This document shows, one piece after another, positions 7,389-16,635 of a stretch of 64,000 nt of DNA (its first letter is position 1; every line of letters starts with the position of its first letter). The notes below the pieces were generated by a model, which worked only from the letters and a program-made list of their open reading frames with translations, searched no databases and was not told the origin of the DNA. The translations under genes were made by a program, and so were the position numbers. The stretch lies in NCBI RefSeq assembly GCF_000376425.1, contig NZ_AQWL01000012.1:1-64000 (forward strand). Reading direction: 5' to 3'. The DNA comes from Thiobacillus denitrificans DSM 12475 (GTDB lineage: Bacteria; Pseudomonadota; Gammaproteobacteria; Burkholderiales; Thiobacillaceae).

Positions 7389-10300
7389 ATGAAACTTAAA
7401 ACCGACACCAGTTTTGTTGGGACACCTCCGGAAGCAGACCTTGAACGACTAGATCGTTTTCAGTCTCTCCAAGCCGGGCAGTATTGGCGAGCCTTGCTGG
7501 ACGTCGTCGAGGAAGGAATCGACGAGGGCACAATGCTGCTCATCCAGTCAATTCGCTGGGTGGACGATGCCCCCCATACGATCATTCTCCGTCCCCATCC
7601 GTCGAAGATCGGAACGGACACCTATTTGCAGGTTCCTCAAGAGGACGGCACCTTCAGGAAGACATGGTTTCGTTTCGATGAGCACCGCTTCTTGCTCAAG
7701 GATTTCCTCGCGCAGTTCGAGTTCGAGCCGAACTACCAGGCCGTCCGGGGCGAAGAACTTCGTCAGATTCAAGGCAAGATCAATTCGCTGCAAGGCGAAC
7801 TGATCGAAGCCCAAAGCAACCCGGCATTGCTTGCAGGTGTAGTTGAGACAGGCCTGCGCGAGCAGGAACTACAGAAAGTCGCGGCTGCTGTCACCGACGA
7901 GAAGAGTGAGACCAAACATGGTATGCCGTTGCCGGCAGTGCCCGGCAGCGATCTTGTTTCGCTCGCCACCGGAACTGTGGTTGACGCCCTCGGCACCGGC
8001 ATTACCGTTGAGGGTATCGCATCGCTCAAGGAAGCGGCCAAACGAGAGCACCAGGTCGCCACCATCAAGGCTGAATGGATCCAGGGCAAGACGACCGAGA
8101 TCGCCGAAACGATCAGGGCCATGACGCCCTTTTATTCAGAGCAGGCAGCGGCGGCGCTTGCGCAAACCGAGGACGTTCGCAGCTATGTGGCGAAGCTGAT
8201 GCGGGGAATCGAATCTCTCGACCTGTACGTCGGCAAGGATGTTGAAGTCGAGACCATCCGCACAGGCGATGCCGCGCCGAAGGGCACGCCACTCACCTTC
8301 GTCCAGAAGAAGCTCTTGATGGACGAAGAGCTGGCGGTCTGGGCCGACATCGACGAATGGTTCGATTTCAGCAAGGAGGACAAGTTCTTCGATGCGGTAC
8401 GCGAGCATGATTCCCTGGTGAACCAGATTTTCCCGACAGAGCGCTGTGTGCTGGTTATGGCCGTTACCCGCCGTGAGATCGATTACGGCAACCCCTATGA
8501 GAGCGCAGCCAAGAATGCGGAAAACAAGAAAGTTTTCCTACTTGTACGCGACGGGATGAATGTGTATCGGGTGTTTTCCCCGGTGGAAAGCCACCTCGGA
8601 GCCGCACGCCTGTTTCCGTCCAAGAATGACCAGGACCGAATATTCCGCGGCATGGACGGGAGCCAAATCAAGTTCGAGGATGTGGCCTATACAGACAAGC
8701 TGGCCGCGCACGAGAAATTCGCGCTGCACTACAAACGCTTCCTGCTGCTGGTATGCGGACTCGATCACCGCCTCAAGCTTTTCGGTGACTTCTACGAGGG
8801 TCCGCAATCGTTTCACTTCGTCTCGATGGATTTCCAGGAGAAGCATTGTCGCTTCCTGCATGACGACGACGGATCCGGCCTGCTGCCCAGCGGCGAGAAT
8901 CGTTTGCCACTCAAGGAGTGGATCGCGGAAAAGAACAGCTACCTCCGCTCAGGCTCGCGCGTGCTGTGCAATTGGCGTGAAGTAATGAACCCGGATACCG
9001 CGCCAGGGGCCTGCAAGGAAGAACGTGGGCGGAGTAGCGGATTCGACCGCCGCTACTCGCCAAAGAACCGAATGGATGTCACGATCGCCTATCGCGATGG
9101 TGAATCCATTTGTGTCGATGTGGAAGTGTCTGGCTACTCGTACAGCATCCACGGCAATCGAAACTTCAATTGCAAGGTCAACCTGTCCAAGTTCAAGAAT
9201 GGGCACTGGGACTACACCGACCAGCCATTCCTCTGCCTGGATGCCGTGCGCCCAGAGGAATTGCACTGGTATATCCACAATCGGGGGGAGCGTCAGAATC
9301 ACCTCGCCTACATTCGCTTCTTCAAGCACGCGCTGAAGCATATCCAGGCAGAGCTGGTCGGCGAAGGTGAAACCCGCAAACGCCTGACTGAGGCGCTGGC
9401 GGACGGGAGAATCGCCAGCGGCACGGAGGCGGAAGAGATCATCAACCAGGCGGTGATCGCCTGGCGTGCGGCGAACCGGGGCAAGCCATTGCCAGAGCTT
9501 GCCGACGGCGCCGCCCCCCACGCCTGGAAATCGCTGCTCGACCAGATGTACATGCTGGCCGGCGAAGGCCAGCGTCGAACGGTCGAGATCGAGGCCTTCG
9601 TCCGTGATCTCGGCTACGACCCCCTGCGGCTCGTCCTGTCAGGCGGTGCGAAGCTGGTGGTCTATGGCGCACCACGCAGAGAGGAATGCGATGACCGGAT
9701 CGATCGCCATGCCTGGGTGCATCGAATCACGGTAGAACATGGCAAGACCAAGTACATCGAAAAGTCTCGCCGCTGGGCGGTACTGCCCAAGTCGGCCGCG
9801 TCCGAGACAACCCTGCATCAATGGGAGAGTGCCGATCAGTGGTCTGGACGCGAATCCGCTTTCCCCTCGTATGAGCGCAAGCAGGAGATCCTGGAGGAAG
9901 CCGCCCATTTTTCTGCCAGGCTAAGACCGTTCACCGCGACGATGAGCACCGCAACACACTCGTTGCAGCTGGAGGACTGGGCGTGGTTCCGCGAAAGCAT
10001 GATGCGCGGATCCAAGTATGTTGTGAACCCGTCAATAGCCGTGCCGATCGGTGTGGTGTACTACCCCAACAGCAAAGAACTGCGTTACCTGTGCGTTGGC
10101 TCTCACAAACCGCACGCCCTGCTTTACCAGCTTGCACCCGATGACGCTGCCCGCGCGAGCCTCCGCGATAGCTTCGTCAAGCCGTATGCCAGGAAGGACA
10201 AGGCGCGTGAGGACCTTGCCCGAGCGGTCGAAAGCGGGTCGATCTGGTCGTTGATGGAGGTCTCGATCACGGCATTCCAGTCGAATCACGGTGTTTACTG

Positions 10301-10856
10301 CGGTTCCGAGCATGAAATCGATGGCAAGAAGCGTTTCGATCCATCGCTTTCCACCTGGTTCGAGAGATGGAGGGTCGGGATCGAGAAATATGGCCGCGTG
10401 TGGATCGCGGATGGCGCAGTCGATGAAAACGGCAAGCTGGTGCTTGATGACCTGCTGGGCATCAAGCCGCCCGCTGGTCTCGACCCGGTGCGGGTTGTGG
10501 AGATCACGCTGCGACCAAACGAAGGCGTGGAGTCGGCGAAGTTTGCTCATTGGTTCGACATCTGTAAGGGTGAAGAAACCCCACGCAGTTCAGGTAACAG
10601 CTGGTGGCCATCCACACCATCCATGGCAGACGAATCAAAGCGGCTCGTAGAAGGGTTGGGACCAACGGGGTCGTTCATATGGACCGCACAGACCCACCAT
10701 CTTGCCTCTCCCGAAGAGGCACGTGAGTTCATCAAGGGAAAGATATTTCACGTGAACGGCGCGGCCCTCAAGGCCGTCCTTGCCGCTGAGCTACCCGATG
10801 CACCTGCGGCACCCGAAGGCGCGGAGCGCTGGTATTTGGTTGAGGGGAGTGCATGA
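7389..10856 (+). CDS. Large protein of unknown function (1155 residues)
   Basis: I do not recognise this protein. It is 1155 residues, soluble, with no signal peptide or membrane helix. The N-terminal part (about residues 1-130) is followed by a helical, probably coiled segment around 'LRQIQGKINSLQGELIEAQ', then a long mixed region with no Walker, HExxH or nuclease motif I can identify. Several stretches (such as 'RRYSPKNRMDVTIAYRDG' and 'WFRESMMRGSKYVVNPSI') look like ordered domains. The ATG at 7389 is preferred over an in-frame ATG at 7332 because the promoter at 7354-7381 lies between them. Its stop overlaps the next start (ATGA), so the DUF6283 gene is coupled to it. Confidence 0.8.
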   Translation: MKLKTDTSFVGTPPEADLERLDRFQSLQAGQYWRALLDVVEEGIDEGTMLLIQSIRWVDDAPHTIILRPHPSKIGTDTYLQVPQEDGTFRKTWFRFDEHRFLLKDFLAQFEFEPNYQAVRGEELRQIQGKINSLQGELIEAQSNPALLAGVVETGLREQELQKVAAAVTDEKSETKHGMPLPAVPGSDLVSLATGTVVDALGTGITVEGIASLKEAAKREHQVATIKAEWIQGKTTEIAETIRAMTPFYSEQAAAALAQTEDVRSYVAKLMRGIESLDLYVGKDVEVETIRTGDAAPKGTPLTFVQKKLLMDEELAVWADIDEWFDFSKEDKFFDAVREHDSLVNQIFPTERCVLVMAVTRREIDYGNPYESAAKNAENKKVFLLVRDGMNVYRVFSPVESHLGAARLFPSKNDQDRIFRGMDGSQIKFEDVAYTDKLAAHEKFALHYKRFLLLVCGLDHRLKLFGDFYEGPQSFHFVSMDFQEKHCRFLHDDDGSGLLPSGENRLPLKEWIAEKNSYLRSGSRVLCNWREVMNPDTAPGACKEERGRSSGFDRRYSPKNRMDVTIAYRDGESICVDVEVSGYSYSIHGNRNFNCKVNLSKFKNGHWDYTDQPFLCLDAVRPEELHWYIHNRGERQNHLAYIRFFKHALKHIQAELVGEGETRKRLTEALADGRIASGTEAEEIINQAVIAWRAANRGKPLPELADGAAPHAWKSLLDQMYMLAGEGQRRTVEIEAFVRDLGYDPLRLVLSGGAKLVVYGAPRREECDDRIDRHAWVHRITVEHGKTKYIEKSRRWAVLPKSAASETTLHQWESADQWSGRESAFPSYERKQEILEEAAHFSARLRPFTATMSTATHSLQLEDWAWFRESMMRGSKYVVNPSIAVPIGVVYYPNSKELRYLCVGSHKPHALLYQLAPDDAARASLRDSFVKPYARKDKAREDLARAVESGSIWSLMEVSITAFQSNHGVYCGSEHEIDGKKRFDPSLSTWFERWRVGIEKYGRVWIADGAVDENGKLVLDDLLGIKPPAGLDPVRVVEITLRPNEGVESAKFAHWFDICKGEETPRSSGNSWWPSTPSMADESKRLVEGLGPTGSFIWTAQTHHLASPEEAREFIKGKIFHVNGAALKAVLAAELPDAPAAPEGAERWYLVEGSA

Positions 10857-11281
10857 CCGGAAAGCGGAAGCAGCCGACGGTAGTCAGGGTGCGCCAGGCT
10901 GGCAAGGATCATCAGGTCGTCACCGTAGAGGGCGGACGAGGCGCTTACCGGCGCAAACCATGCAGTGATTGCCCGTGGCGGATCGATGCTGTTGGCGAGT
11001 TTCCGGCCGAGGCGTTCCGTCACTCAGCGGGAACTGCCTATGATATGGCGCGCGAGACATTCGCGTGTCATCAATCCGGCACTCGAAAACCATCAATCTG
11101 TGCGGGTTTCATGCTGCGCGGCGCTACACACAACATGTCCGTGCGCCTCGGCCTTATCACTGGTCGGATCAAGAACGATGTTTGCGACGGTGGCTACGAG
11201 CTACATGAAAGCTACCGCGCCATGGCCGTGGCCAACGGCATTGATCCGGATGATCCGGTGCTTTGGCCGTGCAGGCAATGA
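10853..11281 (+). CDS. DUF6283-type protein with cysteine motif
   Basis: A 142-residue protein containing CSDCPWR, then FACHQSG and ICAGF. This arrangement (CxxCPW ... CH ... C) is that of the DUF6283 family, found on phages and plasmids, presumably a metal-binding fold. It starts with an ATGA overlap with the 1155-residue gene, so the pair is probably functionally linked. No catalytic role can be assigned from sequence. Confidence 0.7.
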   Translation: MTGKRKQPTVVRVRQAGKDHQVVTVEGGRGAYRRKPCSDCPWRIDAVGEFPAEAFRHSAGTAYDMARETFACHQSGTRKPSICAGFMLRGATHNMSVRLGLITGRIKNDVCDGGYELHESYRAMAVANGIDPDDPVLWPCRQ

Positions 11282-11379
11282 GAATTGGACGTTTAAATAC
11301 CGCTGCACATTGTTCAGGGCGAGCACTTTGTAGCGTCGAGTCGCTGAATGGACGCGATGAAAAAAGAGGAGAGCACGAA

Positions 11380-11760
11380 ATGATCGAATGTGACCTGGCG
11401 AAGACTCCGTTGACGGCTAACGCACTAGCAAAAGCTCCGGATGCGTCTGGCAACTTACAGAAAATGGTGTTACGGAAGAGGCGATGTGTAGCAATTTTAT
11501 GGGCGCTGGGGATCACCGGGCTGGGAGTGGTAGTCGTTTTGTGGAAGGCCTGGTCGCTCGGCGGTGATGCAGTTGCACTTGCAACTGTGGCTGCCGCTGT
11601 TGCTGCAGCAGCAATTGTGATCGCTGTAGGTGTGGATACCTTTGCGGCTTCAAGAGCGTACGTTCTCCGTGAACGACAGATTGAGAATACCGACAACCGA
11701 GCCCGCCTCGGCTATCAGCCGGCTCCAGAAAAGAAGAGCCTGCTCAGGAAGGCTGCATAG
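11380..11760 (+). CDS. Hypothetical membrane protein
   Basis: Read from ATG 11380 (AGAGGAG upstream), the 126-residue protein has two hydrophobic segments (about 35-55 and 62-82, the second very Ala/Val-rich). It ends in a basic tail, EKKSLLRKAA. A longer frame opens at 11263 but lacks a ribosome-binding site and overlaps the DUF6283 gene. Family unknown. Confidence 0.55.
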   Translation: MIECDLAKTPLTANALAKAPDASGNLQKMVLRKRRCVAILWALGITGLGVVVVLWKAWSLGGDAVALATVAAAVAAAAIVIAVGVDTFAASRAYVLRERQIENTDNRARLGYQPAPEKKSLLRKAA

Positions 11761-11774
11761 TCAAGGAGAAGAGC

Positions 11775-11978
11775 ATGTCACATCCCATTGCTGACGCCAG
11801 GATAATCGACGCTCGTGAACATTTCCGGCCGCCGGGAATTGTTTACAAGGTTCAGATCCGTGTGAGCGTGAACGCAAGATTTCTTTTGGCCGTCGTGAAA
11901 TGCCTCCTTACCCGTAAGGAGTTGCGGATAAACCATACGTTCACGAATGACCCGTTATTGAATGGAGACTTTGAGTGA
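11775..11978 (+). CDS. Small hypothetical protein
   Basis: A 67-residue basic protein beginning MSHPIADARIIDAREHF, with an AAGGAG site ahead of the ATG. Its TGA overlaps the GTG start of the phosphatase gene (GTGA), so it is likely translated with it. No domain recognised. Confidence 0.45.
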   Translation: MSHPIADARIIDAREHFRPPGIVYKVQIRVSVNARFLLAVVKCLLTRKELRINHTFTNDPLLNGDFE

Positions 11979-12838
11979 ACGCTAATCAACGCCGGTTCGT
12001 ATCCGGAAACGACAGCAAAGCCGAACAGGCAGAACGAGTTGTCAGATTCAGCAGAAACAAGAGGGGCCGCGACTTTGTGATCGGAGACATCCACGGCACT
12101 TTCGACCTGGTGCTTGCCGCGATGGAACAAGCCGGATTCAACCCGGAAATCGACCGACTCTTCAGTGTCGGAGATCTTATTGATCGCGGGAACGGATCGC
12201 ATCGCTGTGCGGCATTTCTGGCCAAACCCTACGTCCACTCGGTACGGGGCAATCACGAAGACATGCTCATCGATCTGTATGCGGAGGGAACGCCCTCTCC
12301 GGAAGTACTGCGGGTCGCCGCCCGCTATAACGGCTTCAATTGGTGGCTCGATTTGCCTGAGACTGAGCGGCAGGAGATCCTGGCCGCCATCAGGAAGCTG
12401 CCCCTGGCCATCGAAATCGAAACGGATCGGGGTACGGTCGGCGTGATCCATGCCGACGTGCCACTCGGCATGGCATGGTGCGAATTTCTCGGGATGCTGA
12501 ATGTTGGCGATCCCGCCGTCATCAAGACCTGTCTCTGGGGACGAGACCGGCTTCGCCTGGGGGACATGACCGGGGTCCACGGTGTAGGCAGACTTTTTGT
12601 CGGTCACACACCGCAATGGGGCAACCTTACGAGAGCTGGCAACGTCTATGCGCTCGATACGGGGGCCGTTTTCGGCCAGACGGGGATGAAGGAGGAGGGC
12701 CATCTCACGATGGCCCAGGTGATGACGCGAACTGAGGTGCTCACCGCGCCGCACCGGAAGCCGGGGCTGGTTAATCTGTTCGACGAGGCTGTCCCGGCGG
12801 ATGGCTCGTTCGGTCAGTACGCGACCAAGGCCGCATAG
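11975..12838 (+). CDS. PP-type metallophosphoesterase (phage/bacterial Ser/Thr phosphatase class)
   Basis: A 287-residue protein with the full set of calcineurin-like metal motifs: GDIHG (37-41), GDLIDRG (about 65), GNHED (about 93), the His of 'VGVIHADVP' and 'GHTPQWGN'. This is the pattern of lambda phosphatase and PrpA/B-type enzymes, which use two metal ions to hydrolyse phosphoester bonds in proteins or small molecules. The start is GTG within the stop of the upstream gene. The substrate cannot be told from sequence, and symmetrical Ap4A hydrolase activity is an alternative. Confidence 0.85.
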   Translation: MNANQRRFVSGNDSKAEQAERVVRFSRNKRGRDFVIGDIHGTFDLVLAAMEQAGFNPEIDRLFSVGDLIDRGNGSHRCAAFLAKPYVHSVRGNHEDMLIDLYAEGTPSPEVLRVAARYNGFNWWLDLPETERQEILAAIRKLPLAIEIETDRGTVGVIHADVPLGMAWCEFLGMLNVGDPAVIKTCLWGRDRLRLGDMTGVHGVGRLFVGHTPQWGNLTRAGNVYALDTGAVFGQTGMKEEGHLTMAQVMTRTEVLTAPHRKPGLVNLFDEAVPADGSFGQYATKAA

Positions 12839-12850
12839 GAGAGGACGAGC

Positions 12851-13108
12851 ATGAGGAGCGAACTGCCAAAGGATCCGCCGCCTGGCCTGTTGATGAGTAT
12901 GGCGATCCGCTACGACCACGGTCTTGGGTGTCCGGGCTATTACGACAACTTTCCTCGCTTTGAGGGCGACAACCATCAGAAGCGTCTCGAATCGACGCTC
13001 CGCACGATGCGCCAGATCTACGAGGAAGTCAGCGGCTTTGGCTTCTACGCGCCGGAGCGCGAAGCTGAGTACGCTGCAATGATGCCCGATGACTTCGCAT
13101 GCGGATGA
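12851..13108 (+). CDS. Conserved plasmid hypothetical protein
   Basis: An 85-residue acidic protein containing 'PPPGLLMSMAIRYDHGLG' and a helical second half 'RLESTLRTMRQIYEEV'. Proteins of this form recur on proteobacterial plasmids and phages without known function. The start has GGAG ten bases upstream, 12 bases after the phosphatase. Confidence 0.6.
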   Translation: MRSELPKDPPPGLLMSMAIRYDHGLGCPGYYDNFPRFEGDNHQKRLESTLRTMRQIYEEVSGFGFYAPEREAEYAAMMPDDFACG

Positions 13109-13380
13109 TGAAAATGAATGACGTGCAAATGAAAAATTCACGGGACGCGAACACCACGCTTGAGGGCATCAGGGTTGAGCAAGGGCAGATTTGGCTTGAC
13201 CTCGACAAGCGCATGAATGGCCGGCACGTCCGTGTCGTTTCCGTGGCAGACGGCAAGGCCAAGGTATCGCGCACCAATCCGAATAGTGGCTGGACGAGCG
13301 ACAACACCACGACATTGTCCGTCAGACGCATGCATAAAAGCAGCACTGGCTGGGCGCTATTGAAAGGGGCAACCCCATGA
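13099..13380 (+). CDS. Small protein, possibly SH3/KOW-like beta barrel
   Basis: 93 residues. After a Met-rich start (several ATG codons in frame between 13099 and 13129, true start uncertain), it reads 'IRVEQGQIWLDLDKRMNGR' followed by alternating hydrophobic strands 'HVRVVSVADGKAKVSR'. The pattern resembles the small DUF6354-type beta-barrel proteins of phages (resemblance only). It overlaps both neighbours slightly, as in a compact operon. Confidence 0.5.
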   Translation: MRMMKMNDVQMKNSRDANTTLEGIRVEQGQIWLDLDKRMNGRHVRVVSVADGKAKVSRTNPNSGWTSDNTTTLSVRRMHKSSTGWALLKGATP

Positions 13381-13562
13381 CCATGACCTACTACGTGATT
13401 CTGGGCAGTGTGTACGCGGCTTACGTGCTGGGCGTGATGCACGGGAAAAAACACGAGCACTGGGCAAACGTCGTCATGGCTCTTGCAATTGGCGCTCTGT
13501 GGCCGGTTGCCGTGCTGTACGGAATCTACCTGCAGCATTTTGCCCGCGCCAAGGGCGAGTAA
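13377..13562 (+). CDS. Small membrane protein
   Basis: 61 residues with two hydrophobic helices (about 3-20 and 30-52) separated by HGKKHEHW. The ATG overlaps the stop of the upstream gene (ATGA at 13377-13380). No family recognised. Confidence 0.5.
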   Translation: MTMTYYVILGSVYAAYVLGVMHGKKHEHWANVVMALAIGALWPVAVLYGIYLQHFARAKGE

Positions 13563-13607
13563 TCACCAACTGGGAGCATCAACAGCAAATCCAACGGACT
13601 GACGGAC

Positions 13608-13856
13608 ATGAGTGAAATTATTTCTTATCGCGCAATTCAGGCGTCGCTCGAGCGATGCATGGCGGCCCAGCCGCCTGAAGGCATCGAGTGCAGCTTGAGC
13701 CGCGATGCAAGCCTGCTCGGGGACATCGTTGGTGAAATGATCTGGCGCAAGCTGATCGATATTCCGATGAATGCTGTGACCGGAAAGCACTTGGATGCAC
13801 TGAACCGGTGGATCGTTGTCGATAAACAGGAGGAAGAAAATGCTGATGCCGCATGA
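13608..13856 (+). CDS. Small hypothetical protein
   Basis: 82 residues, acidic and helical, starting MSEIISYRAIQASLERCM. Nothing in it points to function. It overlaps the following membrane-protein start by 17 bases, and the coupling ribosome-binding site (AGGAGG) lies inside its 3' end. Confidence 0.5.
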   Translation: MSEIISYRAIQASLERCMAAQPPEGIECSLSRDASLLGDIVGEMIWRKLIDIPMNAVTGKHLDALNRWIVVDKQEEENADAA

Positions 13857-14193
13857 AGCGCAAGGCTATAGCGAGTGGGTCGTGACCAATTTCCTGACGG
13901 TCCCGGTGCTGATGATTTCAGGGGTGCTGATGGTCGTAACAATCGGTGCGGTGGTTAACTTGCTCAGTAATCCTCAATTGCTAAGAAATGCCGCCATTCT
14001 CGTTCGGCTTGGATTGTTGACGCTACTGGATGGTTGCATGACATGGTACGGGGTGCAGGTTGTCCTGCAATCATCATGGGTCCATGTGTTGACGTTCGGA
14101 AACGCTCTTTGGGTGGTCACCCCTACTGTACTTACCGGACTTATCGTTGTTTCCCTTTTACACAGGGAACAGACACCGGCTGACAACCAGTAA
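13840..14193 (+). CDS. Hypothetical membrane protein
   Basis: Read from ATG 13840, behind a strong AGGAGG, it gives 117 residues with at least three hydrophobic helices (about 18-42, 50-75 and 80-108). An in-frame ATG at 13816 lacks such a site. Function unknown. Confidence 0.55.
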   Translation: MLMPHEAQGYSEWVVTNFLTVPVLMISGVLMVVTIGAVVNLLSNPQLLRNAAILVRLGLLTLLDGCMTWYGVQVVLQSSWVHVLTFGNALWVVTPTVLTGLIVVSLLHREQTPADNQ

Positions 14194-14203
14194 AGGAGCA
14201 TGA

Positions 14204-15196
14204 ATGCCAACCGGAATTGAATGGACGGATGAAACTTGGAACCCAGTGACCGGATGCACCAAAGTGTCATCAGGGTGCAAACACTGCTATGCCAAACATC
14301 AGGCTTGGCCTCGCTTGTCTTCGATGCAGAATACCGTTTACACCAGCCGTGAGTTCGAGGACGTGCGTTGCCACGCGGAACGTCTTGTTCAGCCAGTGCG
14401 TTGGACGAGGCAGCGCAGAATTTTCGTGAACAGTATGTCCGACCTCTTTCATGAAGACGTACCGGACGAGTTCATCGACAGCGTCTTTGGCGTTATGTGG
14501 GCATGCCTCTGGGGCCGCGACGAGCAACCTGGCCACATTTTCCAGGTGCTGACCAAGCGTCCCCAGCGAATGCGCGATTACTTATCGCAGGATCGGCGTG
14601 AACATTGGGCTCACGCCGCTGTGAGCCATGGTGGCGGCATGGATCCGGATGGCATCTACGACCAGGTGATGGATGCGGAAGGTCCGCACCCGCGGATCTG
14701 GCTCGGCGTCAGCGTCGAAGACCAGGTAGCCGCCGATGAGCGTATCCCGTTGCTGCTGCAATCGCCAGCCGCCGTGCGGTGGGTCAGTGCGGAGCCCCTA
14801 CTGGAGCGAGTTGATCTGACATCCATCAGGCTAGCCGGCGGAGACTTCGATGCTTTGCGCGGAGGGGACGTTGGTCATTCCGTGCGGATTGAACGTAGGC
14901 CGTCGCTGGATTGGGTCGTCGTCGGCGGCGAGAGCGGCCCGAACGCCCGCCCGATGCATCCTGATTGGGCAAAAGGTTTGCGCGATCAGTGCGCCGCGGC
15001 CGGCGTGCCATTCCTTTTCAAGCAGTGGGGAGAGTGGGCGGACGCAGAAGATTTTCCGAGCGAGGTCCAGGAAGACTACGACGCGCGTGGTTTGACTGAA
15101 AGCATGTGCATCCGTGTTGGCAAGAGAGCCGCCGGTCGCCTGCTCGATGGCATGCAGCATGACGGTTACCCGGCCAATCAAGGGTCAACATCGTGA
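14204..15196 (+). CDS. DUF5131 / phage Gp37-Gp68 family protein (radical-SAM-like cysteine cluster)
   Basis: A 330-residue protein opening 'GIEWTDETWNPVTGCTKV', with cysteines at 18, 25 and 28 (CX6CX2C, ending in the CKHCYA motif). The segment 'FVNSMSDLFHEDVP' and 'IFQVLTKRPQRM' follow. This is the DUF5131 (Gp37/Gp68) family, common on phages and plasmids. The cysteine triad and barrel-like spacing suggest an iron-sulfur, radical-SAM-related enzyme (inference), but the substrate is unknown. AAGGAG precedes the ATG. Its stop overlaps the next GTG start. Confidence 0.82.
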   Translation: MPTGIEWTDETWNPVTGCTKVSSGCKHCYAKHQAWPRLSSMQNTVYTSREFEDVRCHAERLVQPVRWTRQRRIFVNSMSDLFHEDVPDEFIDSVFGVMWACLWGRDEQPGHIFQVLTKRPQRMRDYLSQDRREHWAHAAVSHGGGMDPDGIYDQVMDAEGPHPRIWLGVSVEDQVAADERIPLLLQSPAAVRWVSAEPLLERVDLTSIRLAGGDFDALRGGDVGHSVRIERRPSLDWVVVGGESGPNARPMHPDWAKGLRDQCAAAGVPFLFKQWGEWADAEDFPSEVQEDYDARGLTESMCIRVGKRAAGRLLDGMQHDGYPANQGSTS

Positions 15197-15798
15197 GCCT
15201 TTTCGAGTTCATCGACTCTCGCATTCGCATGGGACGTATGGATCCCGTGGCAGTGGCGCGGGCCAACCGTTCAGTCCGCACTTTGTCGACCGATTGTCGC
15301 CTTGCGCTCTGCCGGCCACCCGCCGGTCCGGCGGACATCCCGGGCCGAAACGGCAAGTTGGCAGCCCGGGAGCTCCCCTTCCGTGACGCCGGCGCACTGG
15401 TCAACATGCACCACCGCCACCACGCCTCGCCGATTGGTCACCTGTTTTCAGGGGGCGTATTCGATGGCGACGTGCTGTGCGGCGCCGTGATTGCGAGGCG
15501 ACCAGTGGCGAGGAACCTCGATGACGGCAAGACCGTCGAGCTTACGCGTGTCGTCTCCGATGGCACGCGCAACAGCTGCTCGAAAGCGATGGGTTGGGCC
15601 GTTCGGGAGGCCAGGAGACGCGGGTTCGCGCGCGTGATCACCTATACCCTGGAGGACGAACCCGGCGCCAGTCTGCGGGCCGTAGGCTTCCTGGAGGCCG
15701 GACAAAGTCGCGGCGGCAGCTGGAGCCGACCGAGCCGTGCGCGAGAAGCTGAATGTCATCCCGTTACGCCCAAACGGCGCTGGGAAATCTGGTTGTAG
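15193..15798 (+). CDS. XF1762-like (GNAT-related) protein
   Basis: A 201-residue protein whose core (from about residue 65) includes 'MHHRHHASPIGHLFSGGV', 'VIARRPVARNLDDGKTVEL' and 'LRAVGFLEAG'. This pattern belongs to the XF1762 family, a divergent acetyltransferase-like fold found on phages and mobile elements. The first 60 residues are Arg/Pro-rich and atypical, so an internal start is possible. It begins at a GTG inside the DUF5131 stop codon, so the two are translated together. Confidence 0.7.
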   Translation: MSLFEFIDSRIRMGRMDPVAVARANRSVRTLSTDCRLALCRPPAGPADIPGRNGKLAARELPFRDAGALVNMHHRHHASPIGHLFSGGVFDGDVLCGAVIARRPVARNLDDGKTVELTRVVSDGTRNSCSKAMGWAVREARRRGFARVITYTLEDEPGASLRAVGFLEAGQSRGGSWSRPSRAREAECHPVTPKRRWEIWL

Positions 15799-15804
15799 AA
15801 GCGC

Positions 15805-16635
15805 ATGCAGATCCTGAACCGCCACCACCTCGGTGCATGGCCTCCTGACGCGGTCTACATCGGCCGTGGTACACCGCTAGGCAATCCTTACGTCATTGGC
15901 GAGCACGGCAATCGCGACGCGGTATGTGACCAGTATGCCGATCGGATGGCTTACCGTATCCAGCAAGGAGATCCGGTGATCCTGACCGCGCTTCTGGGGC
16001 TCAAGGATGACTCCCGCTTAATCTGTTCATGCGCACCGGCTCGCTGCCACGCATCCGAGATCGAGGCAGCCTGGAAGCGGCTGAAAGAGACCGGGCTGCC
16101 GTCCCGCCGGCGTAGCATGGCCTACGCAGGGATCGGGTCCCGCGTGACACCCGCCGACCAACTCCAGCGTATGACCCGGGCTGCAGCACGGCTTGCCGCC
16201 ATGGGTTACACCTTGCGCTCTGGTGCTGCGCCTGGCGCGGACTCCGCCTTCGAGGCTGGTGCTGGCACAGCAAAGGAAATCTACCTGCCCTGGCGGGCTT
16301 TTAACGGCAGCGTCTCGTCGTTCGTGGAGCCGGCACGTGATGCCTACGAGGTGGCAGCCTGCGTGCACCCTGCTTGGGAAAAGCTGTCGCCGGCGGCCAG
16401 GAAGCTGATGGCCAGGAATTCGCACCAGATCCTTGGTGCGGATCTCAAGGCCCCGGCGGATTTCGTGGTCTGTTTTACAGCTGACGGGGCAGAGAGCGAG
16501 GCCCAGCGCAACGCCGCGACGGGCGGCACCGGCCAGGCGATCGCATTGGCGAGCCGCTGGGGCGTGCCAGTGTTCAATTTCGCCCGAGGCGACGCCGGGG
16601 AACGCTTGCTGATGTACCTGGAGGAAATACGATGA
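15805..16635 (+). CDS. DUF4326-SLOG fusion (nucleotide-binding, YpsA/LOG-like)
   Basis: 276 residues in two domains. Residues 1-90 carry 'YIGRGTPLGNPYVIG' and paired cysteines CSCAPARCH, the DUF4326 pattern. Residues 105-276 start 'AYAGIGSRVTP' and contain 'GAAPGADSAFEAGA' and 'GGTGQAIALA', the Rossmann-like phosphate loops of the SLOG superfamily (DprA/LOG/TIR-associated nucleotide-ligand sensors). SLOG proteins bind or process nucleotide-derived signals, some in antiphage systems. Its neighbours include a macro-domain gene, consistent with NAD/ADP-ribose chemistry (inference). Confidence 0.8.
   Translation: MQILNRHHLGAWPPDAVYIGRGTPLGNPYVIGEHGNRDAVCDQYADRMAYRIQQGDPVILTALLGLKDDSRLICSCAPARCHASEIEAAWKRLKETGLPSRRRSMAYAGIGSRVTPADQLQRMTRAAARLAAMGYTLRSGAAPGADSAFEAGAGTAKEIYLPWRAFNGSVSSFVEPARDAYEVAACVHPAWEKLSPAARKLMARNSHQILGADLKAPADFVVCFTADGAESEAQRNAATGGTGQAIALASRWGVPVFNFARGDAGERLLMYLEEIR

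Noticed and set aside
11852-13141. 429-codon minus-strand frame
   Set aside because: Lies opposite the phosphatase gene, whose metal motifs are complete; composition is not protein-like.
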